Counted from the first letter of the stretch, positions 1 to 8,395 are shown. The stretch: DNA of 64,000 nucleotides from Streptomyces sp. NBC_00094 (GCF_026343125.1 NZ_JAPEMB010000001.1:930001-994000); one strand, 5' to 3'. Numbers and translations: made by a program. Notes: generated by a model from the letters alone, not told the origin.

Positions 1-54
1 TCGGTGGCGGCTGCAGTCAAGTGCGTACCGCGATGTGGGAGATGTGTCACCGCG

Positions 55-396
55 TCAGACCGCCCGCCCCAGTGCCGCGATGACGTCCGCCCTGCGGGGC
101 TGGCCCGCGGCCCGGCGGACGATCCGGCCGGTCCGGTCGAGGACCAGGACGGTGGGCGTCCGCGCGATGCCCAGCTCCCGTACGAGGTCGAGCCGTTCCT
201 CGGCGTCGATCTCGACGTGCCCCACGCCCGGCACCATGGCGGCGACTTCGGCGAGGGTGCGCCGGGTGGCACGGCAGGGCTGGCAGAAGGCGGTCGAGAA
301 CTGGACGAGCGTAGCCCGCTCCCCCAACGCGACGCCGAGCGTCTCCGGCCCCAACACCTCTCGCCCCGACGCCTCCTGCCCCGGCACCTCGGTCAT
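55..396 (-). CDS. Thioredoxin-fold protein
   Basis: Small cytosolic thioredoxin-like protein of 113 residues. The redox motif C38-Q-P-C41 sits after the predicted first strand (VQFSTAFCQPCR), and the cis-proline loop appears as RTPTVL. CQPC differs from the CGPC of housekeeping thioredoxins, so the redox potential and partner are likely different. The ATG at 396 is preceded by a good ribosome site (AAGGGGAG); the longer upstream reading is low-complexity and rejected. It is divergent from the acyltransferase gene at 656, with 259 bp between them. Partner unknown. Confidence 0.85.
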   Translation of the reverse strand: MTEVPGQEASGREVLGPETLGVALGERATLVQFSTAFCQPCRATRRTLAEVAAMVPGVGHVEIDAEERLDLVRELGIARTPTVLVLDRTGRIVRRAAGQPRRADVIAALGRAV

Positions 397-592
397 CCCG
401 CTCCCCTTCTCGCCCTTGGCTCCTGTGCGCCACTTCCCGCGCTTCCCGCGCTTCCCACCCCCTAGCAGCGTCGCACGGGACCGAGCGATTCCCGCCACGG
501 CCACCGGGGGTGACGAGAATCTCCCTGTACGGAGCCGCCTGGACTGGTCACGGCGCCCCACATGGGGCACGATCTGCCCAAAGCCGAAAACC

Positions 593-604
593 TACGGCTG
601 CGTA
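593..604. promoter_or_regulatory. Small inverted repeat upstream of acyltransferase
   Basis: TACGGCTGCGTA is a TACG-4-CGTA inverted repeat about 52 bp before the plsC-like start. Actinobacterial lipid genes often carry TACG/CGTA operators of TetR-type regulators, so this could be one. The rest of the 259-bp gap holds only a short CTTCCCGCG direct repeat near 440 and a GCCCC/GGGGC inverted repeat near 555. Inference only. Confidence 0.3.
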
Positions 605-655
605 ACTTCGCCGGGAGAACCCGCTCCGGGCACACGAAGAAGAGGTTCCACTCCG

Positions 656-1378
656 ATGGCAGAACTCGTCTATCGACCGGTCGTCGGCGCCGCGCTCACC
701 CTGTTCAAGGCGCTCGACCTGAAGATCGACACCCAGGGTTCGGAGCACATCCCGCGCACGGGTGGTGCGGTGCTCGTGAGCAACCACATCAGCTATCTGG
801 ACTTCATCTTCACGGGCCTGGCCGCCCTGCCCCAGAAGCGTCTGGTGCGCTTCATGGCGAAGGACTCCGTCTTCAAGCACAAGGTCTCGGGCCCGCTCAT
901 GCGCGGCATGAAGCACATCCCCGTCGACCGCGCGCAGGGCGAGCACGCCTACGAGCACGCGCTGGCGGCGCTGCGGGCCGGTGAGATCGTCGGTGTCTTC
1001 CCCGAGGCGACGATCTCCCAGTCGTTCACCCTCAAGGGCTTCAAGACGGGCGCGGCGCGCCTGGCGCAGGAGGCGGGCGTCCCGCTGATCCCGATGGCGC
1101 TCTGGGGCACCCAGCGGGTCTGGACGAAGGGCCGCCCCCGGAACTTCAAGCGCAGCCACATCCCGGTGACGATCCGGGTCGGCGAGCCGATGGAGGCCCC
1201 CACCGACCAGTACGCGGGCGCCATCACGCGTCGCCTGCGCGAGCGCGTCCAGGAGCTCCTGGAGGCCGCGCAGCGCGCCTACCCGGTCCGTCCGAAGGAC
1301 GCGAACGACACGTGGTGGGTGCCGGCGCACCTCGGGGGTACGGCTCCGACGCCCGCCCAGGTCAAGGAAGCCGGCTGA
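656..1378 (+). CDS. 1-acyl-sn-glycerol-3-phosphate acyltransferase (PlsC family)
   Basis: Transfers an acyl chain to lysophosphatidic acid or a related acceptor in phospholipid synthesis, at the membrane. The 240 residues have the family length. Block I is N43-H44-ISYL-D49 (NHx4D catalytic motif) and block III is F115-P-E-A118, where FPEG is usual. The start ATG at 656 follows AAGAAGAGG. A longer in-frame extension upstream is arginine/serine-rich noise and was not used. It ends 18 bp from the convergent transglutaminase-like gene. Acceptor specificity cannot be read from sequence. Confidence 0.88.
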   Translation: MAELVYRPVVGAALTLFKALDLKIDTQGSEHIPRTGGAVLVSNHISYLDFIFTGLAALPQKRLVRFMAKDSVFKHKVSGPLMRGMKHIPVDRAQGEHAYEHALAALRAGEIVGVFPEATISQSFTLKGFKTGAARLAQEAGVPLIPMALWGTQRVWTKGRPRNFKRSHIPVTIRVGEPMEAPTDQYAGAITRRLRERVQELLEAAQRAYPVRPKDANDTWWVPAHLGGTAPTPAQVKEAG

Positions 1379-1396
1379 CCGGGCCGGTACGCGGGC

Positions 1397-1996
1397 TCAG
1401 AGCTCCGTAGGGAGCGTCCGCCCGAGGTACGGCCGGTCCGGGGCGGCCTTCAGCGCGCCGAGGACGGCCGGATGCGGCGTCGCGTACAGCTCCGGGTAGT
1501 CCACCTCGCCGAGCTCCGGCCGTACGCTCCAGGCGAGGCGCTCCTCCCCCAGGGAGAACCGGGCGTCGACGCCCGGCTTGTTGCCCCGCACGTCCTGCCG
1601 GGCCCACTCCCGCTCCCCGGGCAGCAGTACGGCCACGAGGCCGTGGACCACCGGGTTCGAGCCGTCGTCGTCGGCGAGCCGCTGGTAGCAGAGGGCGGCC
1701 GGGACGCCACGGGCCCGCAGCAGCGCGGCGTACGCGACGGACTTGGCGTAACAGATGCCGGTGCGCTGCTCCAGGACGTCGGAGGCGCGCCAGGTGACGC
1801 GGAGGTCGCCCGAGTCCATGGAGTGCGGGATCGCGTCACGGACGTAGGCGTAGGCCGCCTCGGCGTATGAGTATGCGTCGTGATGCTCGCCGGAGAGCCG
1901 GGCGGCCACCTCTCGGACCGCCGGGTGTTCATGGTCGACGGCCTCGTCGGCCGCCAGATAGGCCGTGACGTCGGGGTGCTGCTGCACGAGTTCCAT
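1397..1996 (-). CDS. Transglutaminase-like domain protein
   Basis: 199-residue cytosolic protein with a transglutaminase/protease-like core. The candidate triad is C82 (RTGICYAKS), H118 (PVVHGL) and D135. The segment before the cysteine (ASDVLEQRTGIC) is typical of bacterial transglutaminase-like proteins, many of which are amidases or proteases of unknown substrate. The ATG at 1996 is the only plausible start. Its 5' leader contains the terminator hairpin of the preceding operon, so it may be read partly from that operon. Function beyond the fold is unknown. Confidence 0.75.
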   Translation of the reverse strand: MELVQQHPDVTAYLAADEAVDHEHPAVREVAARLSGEHHDAYSYAEAAYAYVRDAIPHSMDSGDLRVTWRASDVLEQRTGICYAKSVAYAALLRARGVPAALCYQRLADDDGSNPVVHGLVAVLLPGEREWARQDVRGNKPGVDARFSLGEERLAWSVRPELGEVDYPELYATPHPAVLGALKAAPDRPYLGRTLPTEL

Positions 1997-2015
1997 GCGG
2001 TGAGAGCCTAGGGAA

Positions 2016-2053
2016 ACGGCCGGACGGAAGTCAATGACTTTCCATCCGGCCGT
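2016..2053 (-). terminator. Hairpin terminator after the DUF6421-SDR-aldolase operon
   Basis: A long stem (ACGGCCGGA paired with TCCGGCCGT, continued by GGAA/TTCC with one mismatch) lies between the threonine aldolase stop (2110) and the next start (1996), and is followed in the minus sense by TTTCCC. It should end the upstream operon, but it sits only 20 nt before the next ATG and could also act as a leader structure for that gene. Confidence 0.6.
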
Positions 2054-2109
2054 ATATTCATGCAGACGCTTCCCTGTGATCCCGCCTGCGGTGCAGGTGC
2101 CGCTTGGGG

Positions 2110-3192
2110 CTACTGGCGCGCCATCTCTTCCTTCAGCGCCTGGAGGAAGGCGTCCACGTCGTCCTCCGTGGTGTCGAAGGCGCACATCCAGCGCACATCG
2201 CCGGCGACCTCGTCCCAGAAGTAGAAGCGGAAGCGTTCCTGCAGGCGCCTGGTCACCTCGTGCGGCAGCCGCGCGAAGACCGCGTTGGCCTGGACCGGGT
2301 AGAGGATCTCCACCCCGTCGACCTCGCGCACGCCCGCCGCGAGGCGCTGGGCCATCGCGTTGGAGTGCCGGGCGTTGCGCAGCCACAGGTCCTTGGCGAG
2401 GAGCGCCTCCAGCTGCACCGACACGAAGCGCATCTTCGAGGCGAGCTGCATGGACAGCTTGCGCAGGTGCTTCATGTGGCTGACCGCGTCCGGGTTCAGG
2501 ACGACCACGGCCTCGCCGAAGAGCATGCCGTTCTTCGTCCCGCCGTACGAGATCACGTCCACGCCCACCGCGTTCGTGAACGCGCGCAGCGGCACGTCCA
2601 GCGAGGCGGCGGCGTTGGCTATGCGGGCCCCGTCGAGGTGGACCTTCATGCCCTTGGAGTGGGCGTGCTCGACGATCGCGCGGATCTCGTCCACCGTGTA
2701 GACGGTGCCCAGCTCGGTGTTCTGGGTGATCGAGACGACCTGCGGCATCGCCCGGTGCTCGTCCTCCCAGCCCCACGCCTGCCGGTCGATCAGCTCGGGG
2801 GTGAGCTTGCCGTCCGGGGTCGGCACGGTGAGCAGCTTGATGCCGCCCATCCGCTCGGGCGCCCCGCCCTCGTCCACGTTGATGTGCGCGGACTCGGCGC
2901 AGATGACGGCGCCCCAGCGGTCCGTGAGCGCCTGCAGCGCGGTCACGTTGGCGCCGGTGCCGTTGAAGACCGGGAAGGCCTCGGCACTGGAACCGAAGTG
3001 GCTGTGCATGATGCGCTGGAGGTGCTCGGTGTACTGGTCCTCGCCGTAGGCGACCTGGTGGCCTTCGTTGGCGAGGGCGAGGGCCGCGAGGACCTCGGGG
3101 TGGGCGCCGGCGTAGTTGTCGCTGGCGAAGCCCCGGACCGACGGGTCGTGGTGACGACGCGCGTCGGTCCGCGGGCCGAGGGCCGCTGTCAC
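2110..3192 (-). CDS. Low-specificity threonine aldolase
   Basis: PLP enzyme of the beta-eliminating lyase family. Family members cleave L-threonine/allo-threonine to glycine and acetaldehyde. The PLP lysine is K220 in SYGGTKNGM, the cofactor-binding Asp is in HLDGARIANA, and the substrate loop is FASDNYAG. GTG at 3192 was chosen because it overlaps the SDR stop codon (GTGA), giving 360 residues, the normal family length. Longer GTG starts at 3210 and 3249 would run into the SDR gene. It is the third gene of a coupled operon (DUF6421, SDR, aldolase), which suggests a serine/threonine- or amino-alcohol-derived metabolite, but this is inference. Confidence 0.85.
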   Translation of the reverse strand: MTAALGPRTDARRHHDPSVRGFASDNYAGAHPEVLAALALANEGHQVAYGEDQYTEHLQRIMHSHFGSSAEAFPVFNGTGANVTALQALTDRWGAVICAESAHINVDEGGAPERMGGIKLLTVPTPDGKLTPELIDRQAWGWEDEHRAMPQVVSITQNTELGTVYTVDEIRAIVEHAHSKGMKVHLDGARIANAAASLDVPLRAFTNAVGVDVISYGGTKNGMLFGEAVVVLNPDAVSHMKHLRKLSMQLASKMRFVSVQLEALLAKDLWLRNARHSNAMAQRLAAGVREVDGVEILYPVQANAVFARLPHEVTRRLQERFRFYFWDEVAGDVRWMCAFDTTEDDVDAFLQALKEEMARQ

Positions 3193-3950
3193 GGCTTGGG
3201 GGTCAGCCACAGACGCTGTCCATTCACTTCCTGGGCGGGCTTGGTCCACAGGCCGGCGATCTCGTCGGCCAGGTCCTTGACGTCGGTGAAGCCCGCGAAC
3301 TTCGCGTTGGGACGCTCGGCGCGCATCGCGTCGTGCACCAATGCCTTGATCACCAGGATCGCAGCAGCCGCCTGCGGGCCGTCGTCGCCCCCCAGCTTGC
3401 GGAACGAGTCGGCCATGGCGAGGGTCCAGGCCTCGGCGGCCGCCTTGCCGGCGTTGTACGCGGCGTTGTTGGCGAGCGGCTTGTGCGCGCCGACCTGGCT
3501 GATCAGCGCGTACCGCCCGCGCCCGCCGGCGCGCAGCAGCCCGTCGTGGAAGGCGAGCGAGGTGTGCTGGACGGTGCGGATGAGGAGCTTCTCCAGGAAG
3601 TCCCAGTCCTTGAGGTCGGTCTCCGTGAAGGAGGCACTGCCGCGCCAGCCGCCGACGAGGTGGACCAGGCCGTCGATCCGGCCGAACTCCTTCTCGGTCT
3701 TCGCGGCCCAGTCGCGCGTGGCGTCCAGGTCGAGGAGGTCGACGGTGTCGCCGATGACCCGCGCGCCGCCGTGGGCGTAGCGGGCGGCGTCGACGGCCTC
3801 CGCGAGACGCGCCGGGTCGGCGTCCGAGCCGACCACGGTGGCGCCCGCCTCGGCGAGGCGCAGCAGGGTCGCGCGGCCCGCGGGGCCGGCCGCACCGGCC
3901 ACCGCGATGACGGCGCCGTCCAGCGGCCCGCCGTTTCCGTTGGCGTTCAT
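3189..3950 (-). CDS. Short-chain dehydrogenase/reductase
   Basis: NAD(P)-dependent SDR of 253 residues. The nucleotide loop is GAAGPAG (variant of TGxxxGxG) and the catalytic part is ISQVG... followed by YNAGK (YxxxK). Substrate unknown. ATG 3950 has a strong ribosome site (GGAGGAGG, 8-nt spacing). A GTG at 3998 overlaps the upstream stop as GTGA and would add 16 residues (SDSTDRTETTEEASP), but it lacks a ribosome site. The gene lies between the DUF6421 gene and the threonine aldolase and is probably translated with both. Confidence 0.83.
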   Translation of the reverse strand: MNANGNGGPLDGAVIAVAGAAGPAGRATLLRLAEAGATVVGSDADPARLAEAVDAARYAHGGARVIGDTVDLLDLDATRDWAAKTEKEFGRIDGLVHLVGGWRGSASFTETDLKDWDFLEKLLIRTVQHTSLAFHDGLLRAGGRGRYALISQVGAHKPLANNAAYNAGKAAAEAWTLAMADSFRKLGGDDGPQAAAAILVIKALVHDAMRAERPNAKFAGFTDVKDLADEIAGLWTKPAQEVNGQRLWLTPKP

Positions 3951-3994
3951 GGGCGACGCCTCCTCCGTGGTCTCCGTGCGGTCTGTGGAGTCGC

Positions 3995-5401
3995 TCACGC
4001 GGCGGCCCGCTCGGTGCGCGAGACGTCGGCGGCGGTGATCCCCTTGGTGTCGGCGATCACGCCCTTCAGCTTCTTGGCAAGGGCCTCGAAGAACATGCTG
4101 AGCGGAAACTCGTCCGGAAGCACGTCGTCGACGAGCTTGCGCGGCGGGAGGGACAGGTCGAGGGCGTCGGGACCCTTGGCCCACGTCGACCCCGGGTGCG
4201 GGGCGAGGTAGGTGGAGACGAGCTCGTACGCCTTGAACCAGTGGACCAGCTTCGGGCGGTCGATGCCGTCGCGGTAGAGATTCTCGATCTCGGCGCAGAG
4301 CTGGTTGGTGACCTCGGGGGCCCGCTGCCAGTCGATCTTGAGGGTGTTGTCCGTCCAGCGCACCACGTCGTTCTTGTGGAGGTACGCGAAGAGGAGCTGG
4401 CCGCCGAGACCGTCGTAGTTGCGGTTGCGGTCGCCGGAGAGCGGGAAGCGGAACATCCGGTCGAACAGGACCGCGTACTGCACGTCACGGCCGTGCGCGT
4501 TGCCCTCGGCCTCCAGCTTCACGGCCTCCTTGAAGGCGGTGAGGTCGCAGCGGAGCTCCTCCAGGCCGTACATCCAGAACGGCTGGCGCTGCTTGATCAT
4601 GAAGGGGTCGAAGGGCAGGTCGCCGTGGCTGTGGGTGCGGTCGTGGACCATGTCCCAGAGCACGAAGGCCTGCTCGCAGCGGGTCTGGTCGCCGATCATC
4701 GCGGCGATGTCCTCGGGCAGCTGGATGCCCAGGGTGTCGACGGCGGCCTCGGTCACCTTGCGGAAGCGCGCGGCCTCGCGGTCGCAGAAGATGCCGCCCC
4801 AGGTGAAGCGCTCGGGGGCCTCGCGGACGGCGATGGTCTCCGGGAAGAGGACGGCCGAATGGGTGTCGTACCCGGCGGTGAAGTCCTCGAAGGTGATGCC
4901 GCAGAAGAGCGGGTTGTCGTACCGGGTGGCCTCCAGCTCGGCGAGCCACTCCGGCCACACCATGCGGAGCACGACGGCTTCGAGGTTGCGGTCCAGGTTG
5001 CCGTTCTGCGTGTACATCGGGAACAGCACGAGGTGCTGGAGCCCGTCCACGCGGTCGGCCGCCGGCTGGAAGGCCAGCAGGGAGTCCAGGAAGTCCGGGA
5101 CCACGAAGCCGCTCTCGGCCCACTTGCGCAGGTCGGAGACGAGCACGCGGTGGTAGTCGCCGTCGTGCGGGACCAGCGGGGAGAGCTGCTCGACCGCGGC
5201 GGTGACCCGGTCGAGGGTGAGCTCGACGAGGGAGCGGGCGGGCGCGCCCTCGGGCTCGAAGTCGATGGAGCCGTCCGCGCTCTGCCAGGCGCGGATCTCC
5301 TCCACGGCATTCTTGAGCTCGGCCCAAGCCGGGTGGTCGATGACCCGGGCGTCGGTGGCTATCGCCCCACCGGTCACGTCCTGCACAAGAATTTCCGTCA
5401 T
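3995..5401 (-). CDS. DUF6421 family protein
   Basis: 468-residue soluble protein that I recognise as an actinobacterial conserved family (DUF6421) without known function. There is no signal peptide or membrane segment. A conserved-looking stretch W-D-M-V-H-D-R-T-H-S-H (near residue 255) is rich in His/Asp and could bind a metal. The start ATG at 5401 has GGAGGAAG upstream. It is first in an operon with an SDR and a threonine aldolase, and a palindrome lies in its leader. The operon context suggests a small-molecule enzyme, but no reaction can be named. Confidence 0.75.
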   Translation of the reverse strand: MTEILVQDVTGGAIATDARVIDHPAWAELKNAVEEIRAWQSADGSIDFEPEGAPARSLVELTLDRVTAAVEQLSPLVPHDGDYHRVLVSDLRKWAESGFVVPDFLDSLLAFQPAADRVDGLQHLVLFPMYTQNGNLDRNLEAVVLRMVWPEWLAELEATRYDNPLFCGITFEDFTAGYDTHSAVLFPETIAVREAPERFTWGGIFCDREAARFRKVTEAAVDTLGIQLPEDIAAMIGDQTRCEQAFVLWDMVHDRTHSHGDLPFDPFMIKQRQPFWMYGLEELRCDLTAFKEAVKLEAEGNAHGRDVQYAVLFDRMFRFPLSGDRNRNYDGLGGQLLFAYLHKNDVVRWTDNTLKIDWQRAPEVTNQLCAEIENLYRDGIDRPKLVHWFKAYELVSTYLAPHPGSTWAKGPDALDLSLPPRKLVDDVLPDEFPLSMFFEALAKKLKGVIADTKGITAADVSRTERAAA

Positions 5402-5436
5402 GCCTCTTCCTCCACAGGAGAACCTCGCGTCAAGAC

Positions 5437-5454
5437 ACCGTAACCATTTACGGT
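5437..5454. promoter_or_regulatory. Palindrome upstream of the DUF6421 operon
   Basis: ACCGTAA-CCAT-TTACGGT is a perfect 7-bp inverted repeat with a 4-nt spacer, 36-53 nt before the DUF6421 start. It lies in a stretch more AT-rich than its surroundings, so it is a good operator candidate for the three-gene operon. The regulator is unknown. Confidence 0.5.
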
Positions 5455-5571
5455 TCCTCGCCACAAGTGGAGCAAGAGAAATTATCCTGCGCGACCCCCC
5501 CGATCGCAGAAGTTTTTCCTGTCAGTAGGGGTCGAAGCCGCGCTTCCGCCGTGCGGAACGGTTCCCGCGGG

Positions 5572-6135
5572 TCAGTCGAGCGGCGTGACCAGCAGCTTGA
5601 TCAGCAGCTCGAACTGCAGATCGTCACGCTGCGGCACCCCGAAGCGCTCGTCCCCGTACGGGAAGGGGGTCATCCGCCCCGTACGCCGGTAGCCGCGCCG
5701 CTCGTACCAGGCGATGAGCTCCTCGCGCACGGAGATCACGGTCATGTGCATCTCGCGGACGTCCCACAGCTCGCGCACCCGCCGCTCGGCCTCCTCGATG
5801 ATCCGCTTGCCCAGGCCCGCGCCCTGCAGCTCGGGACGGACCGCGAACATTCCGAAGTAGGCGGCCTCGCCCCGGTGCTCCAGCTGGCAGCAGGCGACGA
5901 CCTCCCCGTCGCGCTCGACGACCAGGAGGCGGCTGCCCGGAGTGGTGATGACCGCGGCCACGCCCTCGGGGTCGGTGCGCTGCCCCTGGAGGATGTCCGC
6001 CTCGGTGGTCCAGCCGCCCCGGCTGGCGTCGCCCCGGTAGGCCGACTCGACGAGCGGGACGAGGACGGGGACGTCGTCCAGGACCGCCTCCCGGTAGTCG
6101 ATCCGGCCGGTGTCCTGGGACGTGGCGGTCTCCAT
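5572..6135 (-). CDS. GNAT family N-acetyltransferase
   Basis: 187-residue acetyl-CoA-dependent acetyltransferase. Motif A is VRPELQGAGLGKRII (Q-x-x-G-x-G), followed by a C-terminal ISVREELIAWYERRGY segment, typical of small-molecule GNATs. The substrate is not predictable. The ATG at 6135 has GAGGGGAG upstream and an 8-bp palindrome 25 nt before it. The following operon (DUF6421) has its own promoter region, so this gene is probably monocistronic. Confidence 0.85.
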   Translation of the reverse strand: METATSQDTGRIDYREAVLDDVPVLVPLVESAYRGDASRGGWTTEADILQGQRTDPEGVAAVITTPGSRLLVVERDGEVVACCQLEHRGEAAYFGMFAVRPELQGAGLGKRIIEEAERRVRELWDVREMHMTVISVREELIAWYERRGYRRTGRMTPFPYGDERFGVPQRDDLQFELLIKLLVTPLD

Positions 6136-6159
6136 GTGTACGGGCTCCCCTCGGGTGCT

Positions 6160-6182
6160 GACGATCGGCGTGCGCGATCGTC
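6160..6182. promoter_or_regulatory. Palindrome upstream of the GNAT gene
   Basis: GACGATCG and CGATCGTC form a perfect 8-bp inverted repeat separated by 7 nt, in the 159-bp divergent gap between the GNAT gene and the DUF5134 gene. It is a candidate operator for either. Confidence 0.4.
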
Positions 6183-6294
6183 CCGAGCCTAACGCGCGCC
6201 TTTCACTCCCCCTCGTACACCTGTGCGCGCCCGTGCGCCCGCGTGTGCGCTTGGGGAGGCGGGCATCCCTCTCCGAGAGGGGGAGGTGTGTGCC

Positions 6295-6951
6295 GTGCAC
6301 GGAGGGGGCCTGTCCGGGTGGCTGCTGGTCGCGCTCTGCGCGGCCACGGGCGTGTACTGCCTGCTGCGCATGCGCGCGTGCGACGGGGCGGAGCGACAGG
6401 CGGCGGGCGGTGAGGCGGTGATGGGGTTCGGCATGGCCGCCATGGCTCTGCCCGCGGCGGTCCTGACGCCGCCTGGATGGAGCTGGGCCGTGTACGCGGC
6501 GGTGTTCGGCGGGACGGCGCTGTTCGCCTTGGCGGGGGCCGCCAGGGGGTTTCTTGTCGATCAGGCCGGGTCAGGGAGGCACGACGGTCACCGGCCGGAC
6601 CATCTGCACCATCTCGTCGGCTCGCTCGCGATGTTCTACATGGCGCTGGCGATGGCGACGCCTGCCGGAGAGGGGGTACGAGCGGCTCAGGGGGCGCATG
6701 GGGGGCACGCGGCCGGCGCGGTGGGCGGCATACCCGTGCTGACGGGCGGACTGCTCCTCTACTACGTCGTGTACGTGCTCCGCTCGGGGGCGCGGCTGGT
6801 GCCGGTGCCGGCGCCGTCTCCCGTGCCGGCGGGTGGCCCCGGCATGACGGCGGGCGGCCCCGGGGCGGGTTGGGCGACCCGGCCCGAGCTGACGCTCGTG
6901 TGCCGCCTCTCGATGGCACTCGCGATGGTGGCGATGCTCGTGACGCTGTGA
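6295..6951 (+). CDS. DUF5134 family membrane protein
   Basis: 218-residue integral membrane protein with about five hydrophobic segments and a His-rich loop (DHLHHLVGS) typical of DUF5134; function unknown. GTG 6295 is preferred because GGGGGAGG lies 8 nt upstream; earlier starts are in low-quality sequence. It precedes an M56 peptidase gene, a pairing I associate with streptomycetes. Residues 83-95 (RGFLVDQAGSGR) are encoded by DNA nearly identical to the end of the MITE at 8184, so part of this protein seems to derive from a repeat insertion that kept the frame. Confidence 0.8.
   Translation: MHGGGLSGWLLVALCAATGVYCLLRMRACDGAERQAAGGEAVMGFGMAAMALPAAVLTPPGWSWAVYAAVFGGTALFALAGAARGFLVDQAGSGRHDGHRPDHLHHLVGSLAMFYMALAMATPAGEGVRAAQGAHGGHAAGAVGGIPVLTGGLLLYYVVYVLRSGARLVPVPAPSPVPAGGPGMTAGGPGAGWATRPELTLVCRLSMALAMVAMLVTL
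6542..6578 (+). repeat. MITE end fragment inside a coding sequence
   Basis: 37 nt match the left end of the element starting at 8184 with 3 mismatches (CTAG has become CCAG; G to T; A to G). The fragment lies in frame in the DUF5134 gene. No opposite end is found nearby, so it is a solitary remnant. Confidence 0.8.
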
Positions 6952-7087
6952 GCGCGGGTGCGGGGCCGCCGGGGCTGCGGGCCCGCGGGGCCACGGGCTC
7001 GGCGTCCGGGCAACGAAACCGTGGCGTACGTCACTTGCCGTCCGAGGCCATACCCCCGACCCGTACCGCGCTCATAGGCTGACGCCC

Positions 7088-8023
7088 ATGTGGGTCTCCC
7101 TCGCGCTGCTTCTGCTCGGCGTCCTGACCGCCCTCGTCGCCCCCCGGCTGCTCGCGCGGGCCGACTGGGTGGAGCGAGAACCCGTGGTGGCACTCTGGGT
7201 GTGGCAGTGCGTGGTGGCGGCGGTGCTGCTGAGCTTCGCGCTCTCGATGACCTTCAGCGCGTCGACGGCCTGGCAGGCCGTGCGGGGGCAACTCTTCGCG
7301 CCCGCGCCGCGCGCGGTGGTCGACGCGTACGAACTCGGCACGACCGGCCCGTGGTCGGGGGTGCTCGCCGTCACCCTGGCCTGCGGCGGGGTCTGGTCCG
7401 GGGCGATGCTCGGCCGGGAGATCGGCCAGGCGCGCGCCCGGCGCCGACAGCGCCGCTGCGATCTCCTCGTGCGCGCCCCGCTGTTGCCCGGGGAGGAGCC
7501 CGGCACCGAGCGGCTCGTCGTCCTGGAGGGTGAGCGGGCGGACGTCTGGTGGATGGCGGGGGCCACGCCCCGGCTCGTCATCACCACGGCCGCGCTGCGG
7601 CGCCTGAAGGGCCGGCAGCTGGACGCGGTCCTGGCGCACGAGCAGGGGCACGCCCGGGCCCGGCACGACTGGCTGCTGCACTGTTCGGCGGCGCTGGCGG
7701 GCGGGTTCCCGGGGATCCCGGTCTTCGCGGCCTTCCGCGAGGAGATGCACCGGCTGGTGGAGCTGGCCGCCGACGACGTGGCCTCGCGCCGCTTCGGGCG
7801 GCTGACGATCGCCCTGGCGCTCGTCGAACTGAACGAGGACCGGGGCGTGTTCGGCCCCGGCCCGGCGCCGGACGCGGATCTGCCGCAGCGCGTGCACCGG
7901 CTCCTGACCGCAACACCCCGGCTCACGGCGGGGCGCCGGCTGCGACTGACGGCCGCCGCGGCCCTGGTGCCCGTGGTCCCGGTCCTCGTGGCCTTCGTCC
8001 CGGCGCTCACCGCGCTGGGCTAG
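7088..8023 (+). CDS. M56 family membrane zinc metallopeptidase
   Basis: 311-residue BlaR1/MecR1-like peptidase without the penicillin-sensor domain. Hydrophobic segments lie at about 1-20, 38-58, 90-108 and 290-310. The zinc motif is H184-E-Q-G-H188, with a downstream Glu in LVELAADDVA as the probable third ligand. Family members usually cleave a BlaI-type repressor, but no BlaI gene is adjacent here. The stop codon TAG (8021-8023) is itself the outer edge of the MITE at 8021, so the last residues may have been reset by the insertion. Confidence 0.85.
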   Translation: MWVSLALLLLGVLTALVAPRLLARADWVEREPVVALWVWQCVVAAVLLSFALSMTFSASTAWQAVRGQLFAPAPRAVVDAYELGTTGPWSGVLAVTLACGGVWSGAMLGREIGQARARRRQRRCDLLVRAPLLPGEEPGTERLVVLEGERADVWWMAGATPRLVITTAALRRLKGRQLDAVLAHEQGHARARHDWLLHCSAALAGGFPGIPVFAAFREEMHRLVELAADDVASRRFGRLTIALALVELNEDRGVFGPGPAPDADLPQRVHRLLTATPRLTAGRRLRLTAAAALVPVVPVLVAFVPALTALG

Positions 8024-8186
8024 GGCCTGTCTGACAATTGGCGTCGGATAGGCCGGGTCGTTCGGTGCGTGCGATCGGCGTGCGGCCGGGGCGTCCTCGT
8101 AGCGGAGCTACGGGGGCGCCCCGGCCGTGCGGCGAGCGTGCGTGCCGGGCGGGCCGGACCCGACGGGAATTGTCAGACAGGCCCTA
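8021..8186. mobile_element. Foldback MITE-like element 1
   Basis: 166-bp element with 27-bp terminal inverted repeats (both ends read TAGGGCCTGTCTGACAATT, then two mismatches, then CGTCGG). The interior continues as an imperfect palindrome (CGGCCGGGGCG against CGCCCCGGCCG around a CGTAGC/GCTACG tip). It is flanked by CTAG on both sides (8020-8023 and 8184-8187) and has no coding capacity. This is the architecture of a non-autonomous element mobilised in trans. Confidence 0.8.
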
Positions 8187-8349
8187 GGGGGTGTCTTGTC
8201 GATCAGGCCGGATCAGGGAGCGGGGTCTGGTGCCGTGGATCGCAAGGCAGAGGAGGGAGTCATGGCGGAGTCATGGCGAGTGACGACAACGCGGCGAGGC
8301 GCGGTGCCAGACGCCGCGAGCCCGGCCTGATCGACAAGACGCTCCCTAG
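8184..8349. mobile_element. Foldback MITE-like element 2
   Basis: 166-bp element with 28-bp inverted ends (26 of 28 identical, containing GTCTTGTCGATCAGGCCGG). It is bounded by CTAG at 8184-8187 and 8346-8349 and shares the first CTAG with element 1. The interior is a weaker palindrome with a short direct repeat GTCATGGCG. A fragment of the same family is at 6542. It occupies the leader of the PAP2 gene. Confidence 0.8.
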
Positions 8350-8395
8350 CGGGGCGGATCACCGGACGGGACCGGTCGTCGGGCAGGATCGGCGC

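Noticed and set aside
8021..8349. Complete insertion sequence with transposase
   Set aside because: Each element is only 166 bp and has no transposase reading frame; only the ends are IS-like.
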